From: Panicum virgatum
Lineage: Eukaryota; Streptophyta; Magnoliopsida; Poales; Poaceae
Assembly (NCBI RefSeq): GCF_016808335.1
Contig: NC_053153.1
Span: 16,627,033 to 16,691,032, forward strand
Direction: 5' to 3'
DNA: 64,000 nucleotides
The notes below the pieces were generated by a model. The model saw only the letters and a program-made list of their open reading frames with translations, did no database searches and was not told where the DNA came from. A program made the position numbers and the translations under genes. Below, in pieces: positions 46,706-58,551 of the stretch (its first letter is position 1; each line of letters opens with the position of its first letter).

Positions 46706-46953
46706 CGGGAGAACCAGTGGGCACTTCCGGTGCCCACGATATGAGCATTGCTTCCAACAATGGTCATAATATTTCCATTTTTCTTTGTCAAAGTCTGGAA
46801 ATACTTGGTTTCCCTTAGTATTGTATTAGTGGTGCCACTGTCTACAAGGCAGATCTCCGCTTCAGCCATTGGATTCCCATAGATTTTGCTAAATACCATG
46901 AAAGAAAAATAGAAATTTAACATAAAGCATACATTATTAGAGCAATATGACAT
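46684..46953 (-). pseudogene. Copia protease segment
   Basis: A short frame with ICLVDSGTTNTIL, the aspartic protease signature of this copia branch, and NIMTIVGSNAHIVGTG. It goes out of phase with the integrase frame near 46,710, so protease and integrase cannot be made together without a frame change. Confidence 0.82.
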
Positions 46954-47031
46954 GATTCCTAGGAAACATTACAAAGGTTTGGACCATATGCTACATTACA
47001 AATGCTCTTCAGGAGCATATATGGCCAAACA

Positions 47032-48114
47032 CTAATACATGTGGACATCATTTTTAACATGGTATTTTGGAGATCCCTGCAGGTCCCAAAATATATCAAA
47101 GTCATCAAGAAGACTGTCCTCATTTTCATCCATTTGGACATCTTCACCGTTCGTGTCGACATTCATATCGTCACGCTTCTGAGCTTCTGGCTCAGCGGTG
47201 AAGTGGGACACATGTTGACCTTTCCTTTTCTTGCTCTGCTGGTAAAGGTCAACCAGGTGTCTGGGGGTGCGGCACTTACGGGACCAATGTCCCTTTGTCC
47301 CGCATCTGTAGCATTCACCTTGCTCTTCCCCACTATGATCACCTCTTTCCTTCTTGGGTTCGACTCTACCTATGGGCTTTCCCTTTCCTTTGCCTTTAAA
47401 CATGGCATCTCTTTTCCCCTTCCACTTTCCCTTTCCACAGGCTCTTTTATGGTTGCGAGAACTCTCAGCAACGTTGGCGTATGCTTCAGGCATAGCCATG
47501 AAGCCGGTGGGCCGGACAGAATGATTGTTCATAAGAACCTCATTCTGTTGTTCGGCAACAGACAATACTTCACTCAACTCAGAGTACTTAGTGTACTTTG
47601 AGTTCATGTATTGCTGTTGCAGTACTATGTTGCCAGGGTGGAAGGTGGATAGAGTCTTCTCGATCATATCAACATCTGTGATCTTCAGGCCACATAGACG
47701 CATTTTAGTCACAATCCTGTGTAAAGCAGAGTTGTACGCTGCCACAGACTTAAAGTCTTGGAAGCGTAGGTTGATCCAGTCCTGTTGTGCTCTTGGGAGC
47801 ACAATTGACCGCTGTTGGCTGAAACGGCCCTTCAGGGACTGCCATAATACCAGTGGATCCCTCTCCGTCATGTACTCAGATTTCAGGTCTGGGTGGAGAT
47901 GATGTTGCAAAAAATGCAACGCCTTTGCTTTATCAGGTTTTGTGCGTTCATCCTTTCCAGCTTCAGGCTGGACGATGGTATGATCGAGACCCATACCGTC
48001 GAGTTTGATCTCAACGTCAGTAGCCCAAGTGAGGTAGTTGCTGCCGTCCACGGCAAGCGCATCGAACTCCCTCTTTGCGATGTCCGATATGTCTGCACAA
48101 TTAATGCTTAGCAT
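47032..48114 (-). CDS. Copia gag, 360 aa
   Basis: An intact frame with the copia gag layout: SNYLTWATDVEIKLDGMGL near the N terminus, the LWQSLKGRF and AAYNSALHRIVTKM helices, MIEKTLSTFHPGN, a Lys/Gly-rich basic segment and a CCHC zinc knuckle (CYRCGTKGHWSRKC) near residue 270. The acidic C terminus (DMNVDTNGEDVQMDE) leads to protease in another frame. Gag forms the virus-like particle and binds element RNA. The start ATG at 48,114 is plausible. It is the only intact frame of this element. Confidence 0.88.
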   Translation of the reverse strand: MLSINCADISDIAKREFDALAVDGSNYLTWATDVEIKLDGMGLDHTIVQPEAGKDERTKPDKAKALHFLQHHLHPDLKSEYMTERDPLVLWQSLKGRFSQQRSIVLPRAQQDWINLRFQDFKSVAAYNSALHRIVTKMRLCGLKITDVDMIEKTLSTFHPGNIVLQQQYMNSKYTKYSELSEVLSVAEQQNEVLMNNHSVRPTGFMAMPEAYANVAESSRNHKRACGKGKWKGKRDAMFKGKGKGKPIGRVEPKKERGDHSGEEQGECYRCGTKGHWSRKCRTPRHLVDLYQQSKKRKGQHVSHFTAEPEAQKRDDMNVDTNGEDVQMDENEDSLLDDFDIFWDLQGSPKYHVKNDVHMY

Positions 48115-48349
48115 TAATGTATGTCGGTCACATGTAATCTTCAGGATTATAGTCTTCAGGACTATACAATATTTTTTCTAGGTGTAATCTTCAAGATTAC
48201 TTTTGATTAAATAATATAAATGCAATAAAATAAATTTGTAGAATTTAAATAAATATAATAGATAAATTGTAACAAATAAATAAACAAACAAAATATAGTG
48301 GACTTGGGCCACTTCACGCGGATGGTTTTAGGCCATCTGTTTCATGCTT

Positions 48350-48687
48350 GGCGTTTAGTTCCCAAAAATTTTCACCTCGAAATTTGTGTCTTCTCTTTTG
48401 AATACATGTATGGAGTATTAAATGTAATTAAACAACAAAACTAATTACACAGTTTGGATGTACACGACGAGACGAATCTTTTGAGCCTAATTAATGCATG
48501 ATTAGCCATAAGTGCTACAGTAACCCACATGTGCTAATGATGCGTTCAAAGGCCTCAAAATATTCGTCTCGCGGTTTCCAAATGAGTTCTGAAATTAATT
48601 TTTTAATTAGTGTCCGAAAAGCCCTTCTAACATCTGGTCAAACTGTTATATGACATTAAAAAATTTTAGTTTGGGAACTAAACGGCC
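48350..48687. mobile_element. MITE inside the copia leader, about 338 bp
   Basis: Ends ggcgtttagttccca and tgggaactaaacggcc are inverted repeats flanked by ctt on both sides (48,347-48,349; 48,688-48,690). The interior has gctacagtaaccca and attcgtctcgcggttt blocks typical of grass MITEs. It lies between primer site and gag of the copia element, so it inserted later. Confidence 0.75.
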
Positions 48688-48714
48688 CTTGAAACCAGCA
48701 ACAAAAAAGTTGCT

Positions 48715-49450
48715 GTGCACACACGTGCTCAAGCTGGCCCCACCACGTTCTCACCCTCCGATACAGAAGGGAAAACAAGAGGGACCGTTCTTATCTTCTC
48801 TCGGAAGGAAATAAGAAAGAGGGAAGAAATTGCTATCCTCTTGTTCCTCTCTCTCCCGTGCTTCTCCCGGAAGCAAGGCGGCGGCGACTGGCGCCTGTGG
48901 GAGGAGGAGCGGCCGGCGGTCTGGACCCGCGCTTGCGCGCGTCCTGCAGCGGCCGGGCAGGGGCTGTGCCGCCGGCGGGGGCTCCCGTGCGCGCGCCCTT
49001 CCTGCGGAGCCCGGCCGGCGGGAGCTTTGTGCCTGGCAGGGCAGCGCCCGCGCTGGCCGGCGGCCCGTTCCTGCGCCCGTCTGGCGGCCGCGGCCGGCGA
49101 CGGGGTCCGCGCCCGCGTCCGCGACTTGCGGAGCCCGGCGGTGCGGTGGCCTGCGCCCCCGGTCTTCGGGACCGGCGGCGCGGTGGCTGCGCAGCGCGCG
49201 GCCTTCGGGGCTGGCGCCCTCGCGACCTGCTGGATCGGCGAGGTGGCAGTTCGAGCGCCCGGTCTGGTGGGTGGCAGCGGTGCCCGTCCGCAGCCGGCGG
49301 CAGCAGCCTACGGGGCCGCGCTCTTTTTTGCTTGCCCTACGGGTCGTGGTCTGCTGGACCACCTCTCCACACACGTCTTCGGGACATGGGGATTCCGCAC
49401 TTCAGGGCCGACGGCGAGCGGAGGCAGAGCCATCCTAGCATCGCCGAATA
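48715..49450 (-). other. GC-rich part of the copia leader
   Basis: High-GC sequence with long overlapping frames on both strands (Arg, Ala, Pro, Gly rich) and no recognisable domain. A similar GC-rich block sits in the same place in the truncated copia element at 25,440-26,670, so it is a feature of the family's leader and not a host gene. Confidence 0.6.
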
Positions 49451-49619
49451 ATCGATGAGTTGCTTCCGGCAGTGGACAGCAACAGCGGCACATCAGCCAT
49501 CGTGTTGCTGGGCGCTGCCGACGCGCCAACAACTCAGCAAGCAACAAAGTATCTCGTGTGATGTGAGTAATAGGTTGATAGAATTGATTCCTCACCTTCT
49601 TACTCTTAGCTCGGTAGAA

Positions 49620-49634
49620 CTCGTGCTGATAACG
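49620..49634 (-). other. Copia primer binding site
   Basis: Minus strand cgttatcagcacgag directly after the LTR end ctaaca, the tRNA-Met-derived site used by many plant copia elements. Confidence 0.85.
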
Positions 49635-49923
49635 TGTTAGAAATCAGCCTGTAGTACTCACACAGGGACACACAAGATCACAGAACGGGCACACGAGAGC
49701 ACAGCACACAGAGCATAGGAGGAAGAGAGGTCTCTATTTGTATTTCTTCTTTCTGCTTTTTCACTTGTTACATAAGTGTGAGAGTGACCTTCTATTTATA
49801 GGAGAGAGTACATATTAATTACAGTGTGTGAATGAGTTGAAATCTCTTCCTCCTCTTCATTTAATTGGCCACCATTCAAAGTCTTTCATTCATATACTGT
49901 TGCTTTGACTTTGATTCATAACA
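49635..49923 (-). repeat. Copia 5' LTR (289 bp)
   Basis: Starts tgttatgaatcaaag and ends ctaaca on the minus strand. A TATA-like tataaatag lies near 49,799 (minus). Confidence 0.9.
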
Positions 49924-52735
49924 AAACCCAGACACTCAATCAATGGGAGGTAGATCTAAAACAGACCCTCAAATCGAGATTAATCCAACTCCTTCGGGAG
50001 GAAGAGATTAAATGGTACTAAAGAGGGAAAACCACGAACTTATTTTTTGGTGATATGAACACCAAATAATTCCAGCTTATTGCAAATGGAAAACATAGGA
50101 AAACGAGATTTTTCCATCTAAAAGATGATGGTGAAATCATTAAACGAGATAAACAACTTAAGAAATACATCACTGATTACTATCGCAATCTATTTGGCCC
50201 TTCTGATCTCTTTTGACCATGGATGAGGGTAGAAGGGAGGATATACCGCAGGTGATAGATGATGACAAAGAGAAATTAATAACGAAGTTCTCTTATAGTG
50301 AGATTAGAGGCTATTTTCTAAATGGAACACAACAAGGCACCTGGTTCGGATGGTTTCCAGCTGAATTTTATCAATCCTTCTAGGATCTAATCAAGGATGA
50401 TTTAATGGCTATGTTTGTAGAATTCCACAGTGGGACCCCTTTTCTCTATAGTCTTAATTTTGGAATTATAAACCTTCTTCCAAAGAAGAATAATGCAGTA
50501 CAAATTCAACAGTACTGTCCTATCTGTTCTTTAATGTGAGTTTCAAAATTTTCACAAAAGTGGCCGTTAACAGACTGACGCAAGTGGCGGATAAGGTCAT
50601 CCGACCAATACAATCTGCTTTCATGCCAGAGAGATACATCTTGGAAGGGGTTGTAATTCTACATGAAACATTACATGAACTTCACAAAAATAAGATGAAT
50701 GAGGTAATCTTAAAACTAGATTTCGAAAAAGCCTATGACAAGGTAAAATGGTCTTTTCTCCAACAAACGCTGAAAATGAAAGGTTTTCCCGAGAAGTGTT
50801 GCTCATGGATTGAATCATTTGTGTCTAAGGGAAGCGTTGGGGTCAAGGTCCATGATGACATAGGAAAATTTTTCCAGACTAAAAAGGGATTCAGACAAGG
50901 TGATCCATTGTCTCCTTTGCTCTTAAATCTTGTTGCAGATATGTTAGCAGTTATGATTGCTAAAGCAAAGCAGGATGGACAAATCTCGGGTCTTTTGCCC
51001 CATCTTGTAGATGACGGTATTTCAATTCTACAATATGCAAATGATACTATTATCTTTATGGATCATAATTTCGATGAAGCCAGGAACATGAAACTCATAC
51101 TAACAATCTTTGAGCAGTTATCTGGCCTCAAAATAAATTACCATAAGAGTGAACTCTTCTGTTTTGGTGAAGCAAAGAAGGTAGAATCTGACTACATAAA
51201 TATTTTTGGATGTCAGGTAGCGGAAACCGTTACACTATAAGAGAATAAGTAATAAAGACTAGAAGATCATAAAAGACAAGTTTGAACGTAAACTGAGTAC
51301 ATGGAAAGGCAAGTTGCTCTCCTATGGAGGCATGCTGACTCTCATAAACTCAGTTTTAAGCAATCTATCTGTCTATATGCTTTCTTTCTTTGAAATCCCA
51401 AAAGAACTTCTCAAAAAACTAAATTTTTATAGATCTAGATTCTTCTGGCAAGAGGATGGTCACAAAAGAAAATATAAATTATCTAAATGGGATATCCTAT
51501 GTAGACCAAAAGAATAAGGTGGGCTGAGAATTATGGATTTAAAAGTACAAAACAAATGCCTCTTAAGTAAATGGTTGTTCAAACTTACTAATGAAGATGG
51601 CATTTAGCAGCAGATACTCAGGAATAAATACCTTAAATCCAAAACCCTCACTCAGGTTGAGAAAAAACCTGGTGATTCACAGTTTTGGTCATGGCTTATG
51701 TCAGTAAAACAAGATTTCCTTAATTGGATGACGTTTAAAGTACAGAATGGGAAACAAACCAGATTTTGGGAAGACAAGTGGCTGGGGAATTCGACCCTTA
51801 AAGATCAATATCCCAATTTGTTTAATCTGGTTCATCACAAATATGCTATTGTTCATACAGTTCTTAATGGAGACTCTTTGAATGTCTCGTTTAGGAGACA
51901 CCTTACGGAAAATAATCTGATGGAGTGGATGGATTTGGGACATCGCGTTGCTAACATCCAGCTGGGATATAATAAGGATATAGGAATCTGGCAACTTCAC
52001 AAAAGTGGCCAATTTTCAGTTCGTTCTATGTACTCAGCTCTATTAGATGTTCGAGCTCTACCAATAAATATGCCCGTATGGAAATTGAAAATTCCTTTGA
52101 AAGTAAATTTTTTTATTTGGCTACTCCACCGTGGGGTTATCTTGACAAAGGATAATTTAGCCAAGCGTAATTGGAAGGGGAGTAGACAATGTTGTTTTTG
52201 TATGAATGGTGAAACAATTGTGCATCTCTTCTTCGGATGTCATATGGCTGGGTTACTTTGGAGGATAATTTTCATCACCTTCGGTCTTACAAAACCTAAT
52301 AATATTGTGCATTTATTCGGGTCATGGCTGCAGAGTTTTATGTGGGAAAAGAAAAGAAAAAAGTTATGTTCACGGGCTTATATGCGCTTCTCTGGTCAAT
52401 CTGGTTTTCCAGAAATGATGTAGTTTTTCATAATACTCAAAAACAAACTGTTCTCCAGATCCTTTTCAGGGCCACCTATCTTATCAGGACATGGGCGATT
52501 TTGCAAAAGGTGGAGGACAGAGGCTTGATTGCAGATGCATGTCGCGCCTTGGAAGTGACGGCGATGGACATCTTTGCGCGGAACGGATGGCAGATTAGTA
52601 ATAGACTTTGTGGCTTGTAATTTGCTTCCTGTTTTGCTATCAAAGTTTGTAATAAGAACCGGATATAACTTTTTGATATAGAGGCTGGGATATTGTTCAA
52701 TATTCCTTTATCTAAAAAAGCGGCTTTGGCCTTTC
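49924..52735 (+). pseudogene. Degenerate L1-type LINE, 3' part of ORF2
   Basis: Plus-strand pieces of non-LTR reverse transcriptase in several frames: spacer before RT (from 49,930), RT core 50,536-51,240 (QSAFMPERYILEGV; LKLDFEKAYDKVKW; GFRQGDPLSPLL; catalytic YANDT where YADD is usual), thumb and linker pieces to 51,700, and a C-terminal zf-RVT region 51,698-52,620 (VWKLKIPLKVNFFIW; Cys-His ligands in RQCCFCMNGETIVHLFFGC). Stops and frameshifts separate them. The endonuclease half is absent. The copia LTR abuts it at 49,923. The 3' end near 52,735 is approximate, and I see no poly(A) or target duplication. Confidence 0.85.
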
Positions 52736-53413
52736 GGGATGATGCCTATGTGTGCAACTCTTTGGTGGAGATGTGTATGAAGGAGCAAGTGACCAGTTGA
52801 TGACACCACCAGTGTTCACTGCTGCAAAGATGCTGTGTCATGAACAGAGATGGCCGCTGGCTGCCTATATTGCGTGGTGCCCCTGCTAAAGCAATTGGCA
52901 TTCTAAGTCGCATGATTCTGGATGGAGTCATGCCCACCAGTCCCTTTTTGAAACAACCCTTTCTTGAATAAGGAAAAGTTTCCTCTCTCTAAAAAGACAT
53001 TAGAGTAACCAAACAAAAAGCTTATGCTTCCGTCGCTGATGAAAACCAAGGTGCTTCACCCTGGGATTGTAGGTTCAATGCACTCCTGTAACACAACAAG
53101 AAAAACACATGCAGCTGCCTGCTAATGGAACTTAAACAAAAGCTGAGCTTTTCTTTGTACCCTGAGTAATAACTCGCAAAAGATGTCGCATCGTGTAAAA
53201 CTTATTACTAGGCCATTCAGGATGGTTAGTGATAGACTGCATGACTGCATCAAGTGTTGCACAGATAAACTGGCCACAGCCAAGGATTATTTCAAAGTAC
53301 GAAACAGAAAAATAACCCGCAAGGCACCAGCAGAACAACAAGGGTCATCATAGCTACGAACTTTTGAAGCGGCATTATTTGTTCTTTTTTTTTAAGCAGC
53401 TTACTGCCACGAA
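52736..53413. other. 3' flank of B3 copy 3
   Basis: No gene. The minus strand should hold the 3' UTR of copy 3. Confidence 0.45.
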
Positions 53414-54351
53414 CTAAAGCTCCTCCCTGGAGATGATATGGACCTTCATGGTAAGCTTCGTCTTGTCCTTCGGTTCGAAGAGGCAGATATCGCCGACTTG
53501 CAGACCATTGCCACGGACGAATTTTGACCAACCTACAGTTAGATACCATCTGCGGCCCCTCTGAGACACCATTTTGGTCTTCCATATCTTCCTCATGCAC
53601 TGGAGCACCGCGGTTTGCCCTCTAGCTGGAAGATGCACAGCAGTAGCATATCGCGAACCTAATTCCTGATGTGTTACAGACAGAGAATTAGGAACCCATT
53701 GAAAGTTTCACATTTGGAGGACTAATTTGGAAGGTTTATACTATTGGACTTTGTGTAGTTAATCTTTGAGGAATAAAATATTTATATGATGTGGTAACAG
53801 ATAGTTTGCTGATCTGAAAGCAGGTAAGTAGTCTGCCGTTCAGAGAAAAACAATCATATCCACCTCAACAAACCAGGTCAGAATGAAAAGAACAAAACCT
53901 GAAGAATGAAAAATAAGAATTCAAGATAAATAGAAAAGAATTAAACTTACTAGCATCGAACGTGAAGGTACAGCAAAGCTACTCTCCCTCATGATTGCTA
54001 CATAAATGGGAACTTCGGATTGGATGGCTCGCACTCTCTCCTCAACAACCTTCTTTTGGGATTTAGATAGGCCACTCTTGCTTGGTAAAAAGTAGGGAGG
54101 CTGAGATGTACCACCAGAGTCTTTGGTTTACAGAGATTCACGAGAAATTTTATGCATGTCACTTTCTGAGAAAACATGTTCACCTGCAGATAGTTTTAGG
54201 CCGTAAGAAAGGAAAGATTCAAAATGCAACTGATTTTCTAATGTTTTTCTACAATACCATCGGTTGGTTCCTCCTTAATATGGATTTCTGAAGCCATCTT
54301 TGCACTAGGCCCACCAGGGCATGGACCAACGCTTTGAAAACCTTTTCCACG

Positions 54352-56274
54352 GTGGTGGAGACGCCCCTCCCCGTTCCGCTCGCGTCGCCCAGCGGCGACC
54401 CGGGCGGACCGCCGCCGTCCACCGCCCCTCCCCCTCCCTCCCTACCTCCTCCTCGCCGCCGCCGGAGAGCCCCCCGCGCGGAAGTCCGCCTGGGCTTAAG
54501 GACGGCGGCGGCGGGGCCTTCTCCCACGGCATCTTCCCCCCTATGGTTTTCCTCCTCCATCAGCTCGAAGGCAAGCCCGGTGGCCGGGAGGCCTCCGGCG
54601 CCAGTGGCCGGCGTTGCAGACCAGTGGAGGCCAGCTCCGCGCCGTACCCAACCGGATCTGGTGCGCCCTCCCCGATATCTCCTTTGCATCTCGCCGGCGG
54701 ACATGGCGTCTCATGCCATAAATCCGGCGCGGGTGCCTCCATTCGCGAGCTATAGAGGGCCCAGCTCGACCTCCAGCTGCCGGATCAGGGCCACCCCGGG
54801 CCGGATCTGGCCGCCCTTGGTCGCCTTCGGCGGGTGCTGCCGTCGTTTCGAGTGCTCCTCCGGGAGCCGTGGGGCGCCACCGCTTCGGGACCTCCTCCAG
54901 GCTGAGGGGCACCGCCGCTTCGGGGGTCCCTCCGGGAGCTGCACCGCTCCCTCCGCGGCCGCCAACCTGGGCCCTGCCCACAGGGCGTCTCCGGGGTGCA
55001 GTGCGGCGGCGTCGGCTTCCTGGCTGCTCTATGCGGACACGCGGGCTCGGCGGAGGCGACGGCAGTTGCTCGCGCGGGTGCTCCGCGTCTGCTCGGCGGT
55101 GGTGCTAGGTCACGTCGCACGCGCTGGCGCGGTCGTGCGCGCCGGGGTGGCCATCGGAGCTCTGTTGGTCATTGGGTCTTGCTCGTGCTCCTCCGGTGAT
55201 GCCTCTACGGTGCCCAGACTGCTGGTCCTCCTACACTTTAAGCCTGGGCCGTGCGTCTAGGTCTCAGGGAGCACTAGGCGAAAGCCATGCCCGGCACCCT
55301 ACCGGTGCTGACGACGGTGACGTCCGAGGGCGTCGCTCACCTTCTTGGAGGCGTCGTAATTGCTCTCTGCCCAGCAGTCGTGGTATCTCTCCGGGCGAAA
55401 GCCCAGCTCTGGTCTACCAGACCGCCGGTGGCGGCGTCTTGACGTCGCGTCCTACCTGTAGGCATCGTCGTGGAGGAACCCTTCCCGGCATCATCACCAT
55501 GTGCTCTACTTTGGCCCTTTGTTGGCGCTATGAGTATCTGGTGACCGTTTCTTCTCATGCTCTCCTCAACGGATTTGGCTTCTGGTGTTGGCCCTCGTGT
55601 TGGCTCCCATTGTGGTTAGGCGGGTGCTCTTTGCTGGCGCCTCTGCTTCGTCTTCGGGCTCCTTGTTGACGCAGCCATCAAATCAAATGCCGTGTGCGTC
55701 CATGCTTACTGGCCATCCCTCCTATGTGGATTCCTCCCCACAAAGGGCGTAGGATGGTGGTTCGTGGAGACCGGATGTGCTTTTAAAGGTGTCTATGTCA
55801 GCTTCAAGGGAGATCGACGTTGTCCGGCTCGCAGTGACCAGCGTGCTTCCCTCACTCTTAGTCCCCATCCTGTTGGGCGGCCCTTTCGTCCTTCAGGATT
55901 CCTCCCCTGTTGGAAGGTGGAGGGTGACAACAGGGCGGCGTAGCTACGAGGGGGTGGTGTGGCGGTGCAATGGCCATTGTGGTGAAGGCAAGCATGCTGT
56001 TTGGTGATGACGCTTCGTTTTGATCGTTGATGGTTGTCTTCTACTTGTTCAAGATTAGGGCTAGTCTGTTGATGTTTGCTGTTTCCTTAGCTCTTGGTGC
56101 TTTCCGCCTCCTCTTGTTTGAGCCCGTTGTGCCTCGGGCTTGCTGTTTGTAATATGTGGTCTGCCACGATCCTTGTAACCATTGATGTACGGGCTTCTGC
56201 CCGACTTTTATATCAATGCATTCTGGTGGGGATTATCTCCCCCCGGTGACCATTAAAAAAAAACCTTTTCCACG
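54352..56274 (+). mobile_element. Retroposon with poly(A) end and 15-bp target duplication in exon 4 of copy 3
   Basis: The 15 bases aaaaccttttccacg flank the insert (54,337-54,351; 56,260-56,274). Just before the right copy is ggtgaccatt followed by an A run, the mark of target-primed reverse transcription. The first 900 bp are very GC-rich with frames on both strands that show no family; the rest is mixed and ends with tatatcaatgcattctgg-like sequence. No RT or endonuclease is visible, so it is a non-autonomous or deleted LINE relative, or a processed transcript of unknown origin. Confidence 0.85.
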
Positions 56275-56615
56275 TCTGGAATGAGGAGCTGTTGCGGAAA
56301 GTAGATAGACGGTAAACGCGAATCTTCTCCCACCATTTGTCGGTAAAAAGACGCAGATATCTCCCTCCTGCACATGATTGTCACGGACAAAGTCTGACCA
56401 CTGCCCTCGAAGCATGTATGTGCTCCTATCTTTTATTTTGTAGAGTTTGGGGTACCACTTCTCGTTCTTGCCTGGCCTCTGAAGTGTGACATTTGCATTT
56501 CCATGTGGAAAATATGCAAATGCATATTCCTTGGTAATAGCCTGATTAAAGATGGAACATGATGTGATTAAAGAAACAACCAATAATACTAAACAAAATC
56601 ATTTCAATTGTCAAT

Positions 56616-56650
56616 AAAAGAAAAGAAAAGAAAAGAAAAGAAAAGAAAAG
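56616..56650. repeat. (AAAAG)7 microsatellite in an intron of copy 3
   Basis: Seven AAAAG units in the intron between exons 3 and 4. Confidence 0.97.
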
Positions 56651-58551
56651 TGCCATTTGTCCACAGTTCACACATGTTCAGAAGGCTCATGACTTCATGA
56701 GATTTTGAAAACATTTTTTTATACTTGAATTTGAACACGGTTGAATTTCACTTGTACTTATGACACCATGTACAGTTACAGCAACAGCAACAGCAGTGAA
56801 CTTACAACAAAAGGAGCCCGAGGATGAACATTGCACTTCTGCATGACTGCAACGTAAACAGTAATTTTAGGTTCAAGCTCCTCGATCAGTGCAATTACTC
56901 TCTCCTTTTGTTCTTCAGATAGATGACTGCGACATGATATAATATAATCTGCCCCGGGGGGTTTCTGGAGATCATCCGACTCAAAAGATTCTTCTTCACA
57001 TGGAATGTCTTCTCCTGCACAAATTGACACAACACGCTATAGAAATAAGAAAACATAAAAATATGAGGCAAATATGCAAGTAACTTAAATAACTGTTTAA
57101 CCTGAGCCACCAGATGATGAAGATGTAACATCCATCTTTGATGTTTTTCCTCGTCGACTGGAGCTACCCTTCACAAACCTAGCAACTCTCTCATTTCCTG
57201 ATGATTCAATGGTCCCATGTTGAGAGCTGCTTGAAATATCAACAAAATGTACACTTCTTTCTCCAACACTTTGGGTGTTTTTTCTGCCAGAGCAACGAAA
57301 CATTTTTTCACAACCATCCGAATCAAGGATCATAACCTCAAAAACAGATGTCTCAATGTTTCGGAACAGCAATGAGTCATTCTCTTCTATATGATGGGCA
57401 TCAACAAATGCCTCCCACCCATGTCTGAACATCATCTTATTATGATGCTCTGTAACTTCGACATCATATCGATTACCATTAGGGGATTCTAATTTGACAG
57501 TTCCGGACAACTTTCCTGCAAAATGCTTCACAAATCTGTTCGGTACAATCTGTAGTAACATCAAAAGGAATTGATGTAAATAGAGCAACTCCTGGGCTGA
57601 CCAATCAAAAACAAACAATGTAATCTAAGGCATATTTTTCAGAAGATGCTTCGGTAAACAGATATGTTTACATGGGTAGTTTCAATATAAAGGCTCAGTA
57701 GACCCCACAGCACAAAACATATACTCATGAGATGCACAAAATTATGAGCAACAAAAGATTGTGGAACAGGGGAATGTATACGTCATAATTTAAAATCAGA
57801 AAGAAGTGGGGGGCAGCACTGGACCTTGTCAATACTTTAAATCCTTCAGAACCTAATACGAATTAATAAAGCTGGGAACTGCACTCCACTTGTTGAAGGT
57901 TTAAAACTATGAGGTACAATATTTATATTATTCTGATTGACAAGATTTATCAACCATGAGAGGTTTGTAGTGAAAGAAAATGATGAGCATCGTGTGCATG
58001 GGATTGATCCAGATGTTATTTACTTTAATTCAGCAGTAGTAACAAACAGATGTGCACCAAGAAGGCTAAGATACATGAAACAGATATTGAAGCTTTGTCT
58101 AATGTGCCATGAGATATAAATATATTCTGCCACTGTTTTGAGGCGCGGGCATCTCTTTTGTTGCGAACATGCAAAAGCTTTGCAAGTCAATTTTATAGAA
58201 GAAGAGGCTCAAAATAAGCTGGTTTACTACACTGCGCCTTTGAGGCTCAGACCAATCTTCAGGTAGTAGCGCATCATTCAGTTCTAGCTTAGCTCAAATC
58301 AAGTCAATCAAAGTAATAGCTACAGCTTCCATTTTCTAAATCCAAATTTATTCTGGTCTAAAAATATGGAAAAGACAAGGTATGAAAAGCAACACATCAA
58401 ACACGGGAAAGTTTACCATGCCATGTTTTGGATTGGCAGTCATATGCCTGAGGAAGCAGCTCATAGTCTTATTCTTTTCATCCAAACGGTCCAAGTATCT
58501 TTGGCAATGTTCACGAGGTTTCTTCATCCGAGAACCACCACTCATAGCCAT

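Larger units (their letters stand above)
42775..49923 (-). mobile_element. Ty1/copia retrotransposon, minus strand, with a truncated 3' LTR
   Basis: Minus-strand order: 5' LTR (49,923-49,635), primer site, a 1.5-kb leader with a MITE, gag (48,114-47,032), protease, integrase and RT-RNase H (46,953-43,426), polypurine tract, 3' LTR (43,008-42,775). Integrase before RT makes it copia. Frameshifts lie near the protease/integrase join and at about 45,250. The 3' LTR lacks its last 55 or so bases, so no target duplication can be read. Confidence 0.92.
53414..58551 (-). pseudogene. B3 copy 3: unfused REM-type protein with three B3 domains, disrupted
   Basis: Exons, minus strand: 58,551-58,417 (start, MKKPREHCQRYLDRLDEK, as in grass B3 genes), 57,549-57,102 (first B3: [29 protein letters not shown]), 57,014-56,806 (209 bp), 56,541-56,275 with 54,351-54,258 (second B3, split by an insertion), 54,183-53,951, and 53,665-53,414 (third B3: RYATAVHLPA, QVGDICLFEP). 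Without the insert, the fourth exon measures 361 bp, identical to copies 1 and 2, and the sum is 1,638 bases, 546 codons. A TAA at 54,128-54,130 breaks the fifth exon. It has no PHD-like part and so shows the ancestral layout from which the fused copies depart. Confidence 0.85.

Noticed and set aside
48715..49458. Plus- and minus-strand frames of about 200-247 codons
   Set aside because: GC-rich copia leader with overlapping frames and no family match.
54334..55260. Plus-strand frame of 308 codons
   Set aside because: It starts in the B3 exon remnant and runs into the retroposon; GC-rich composition, no domain.
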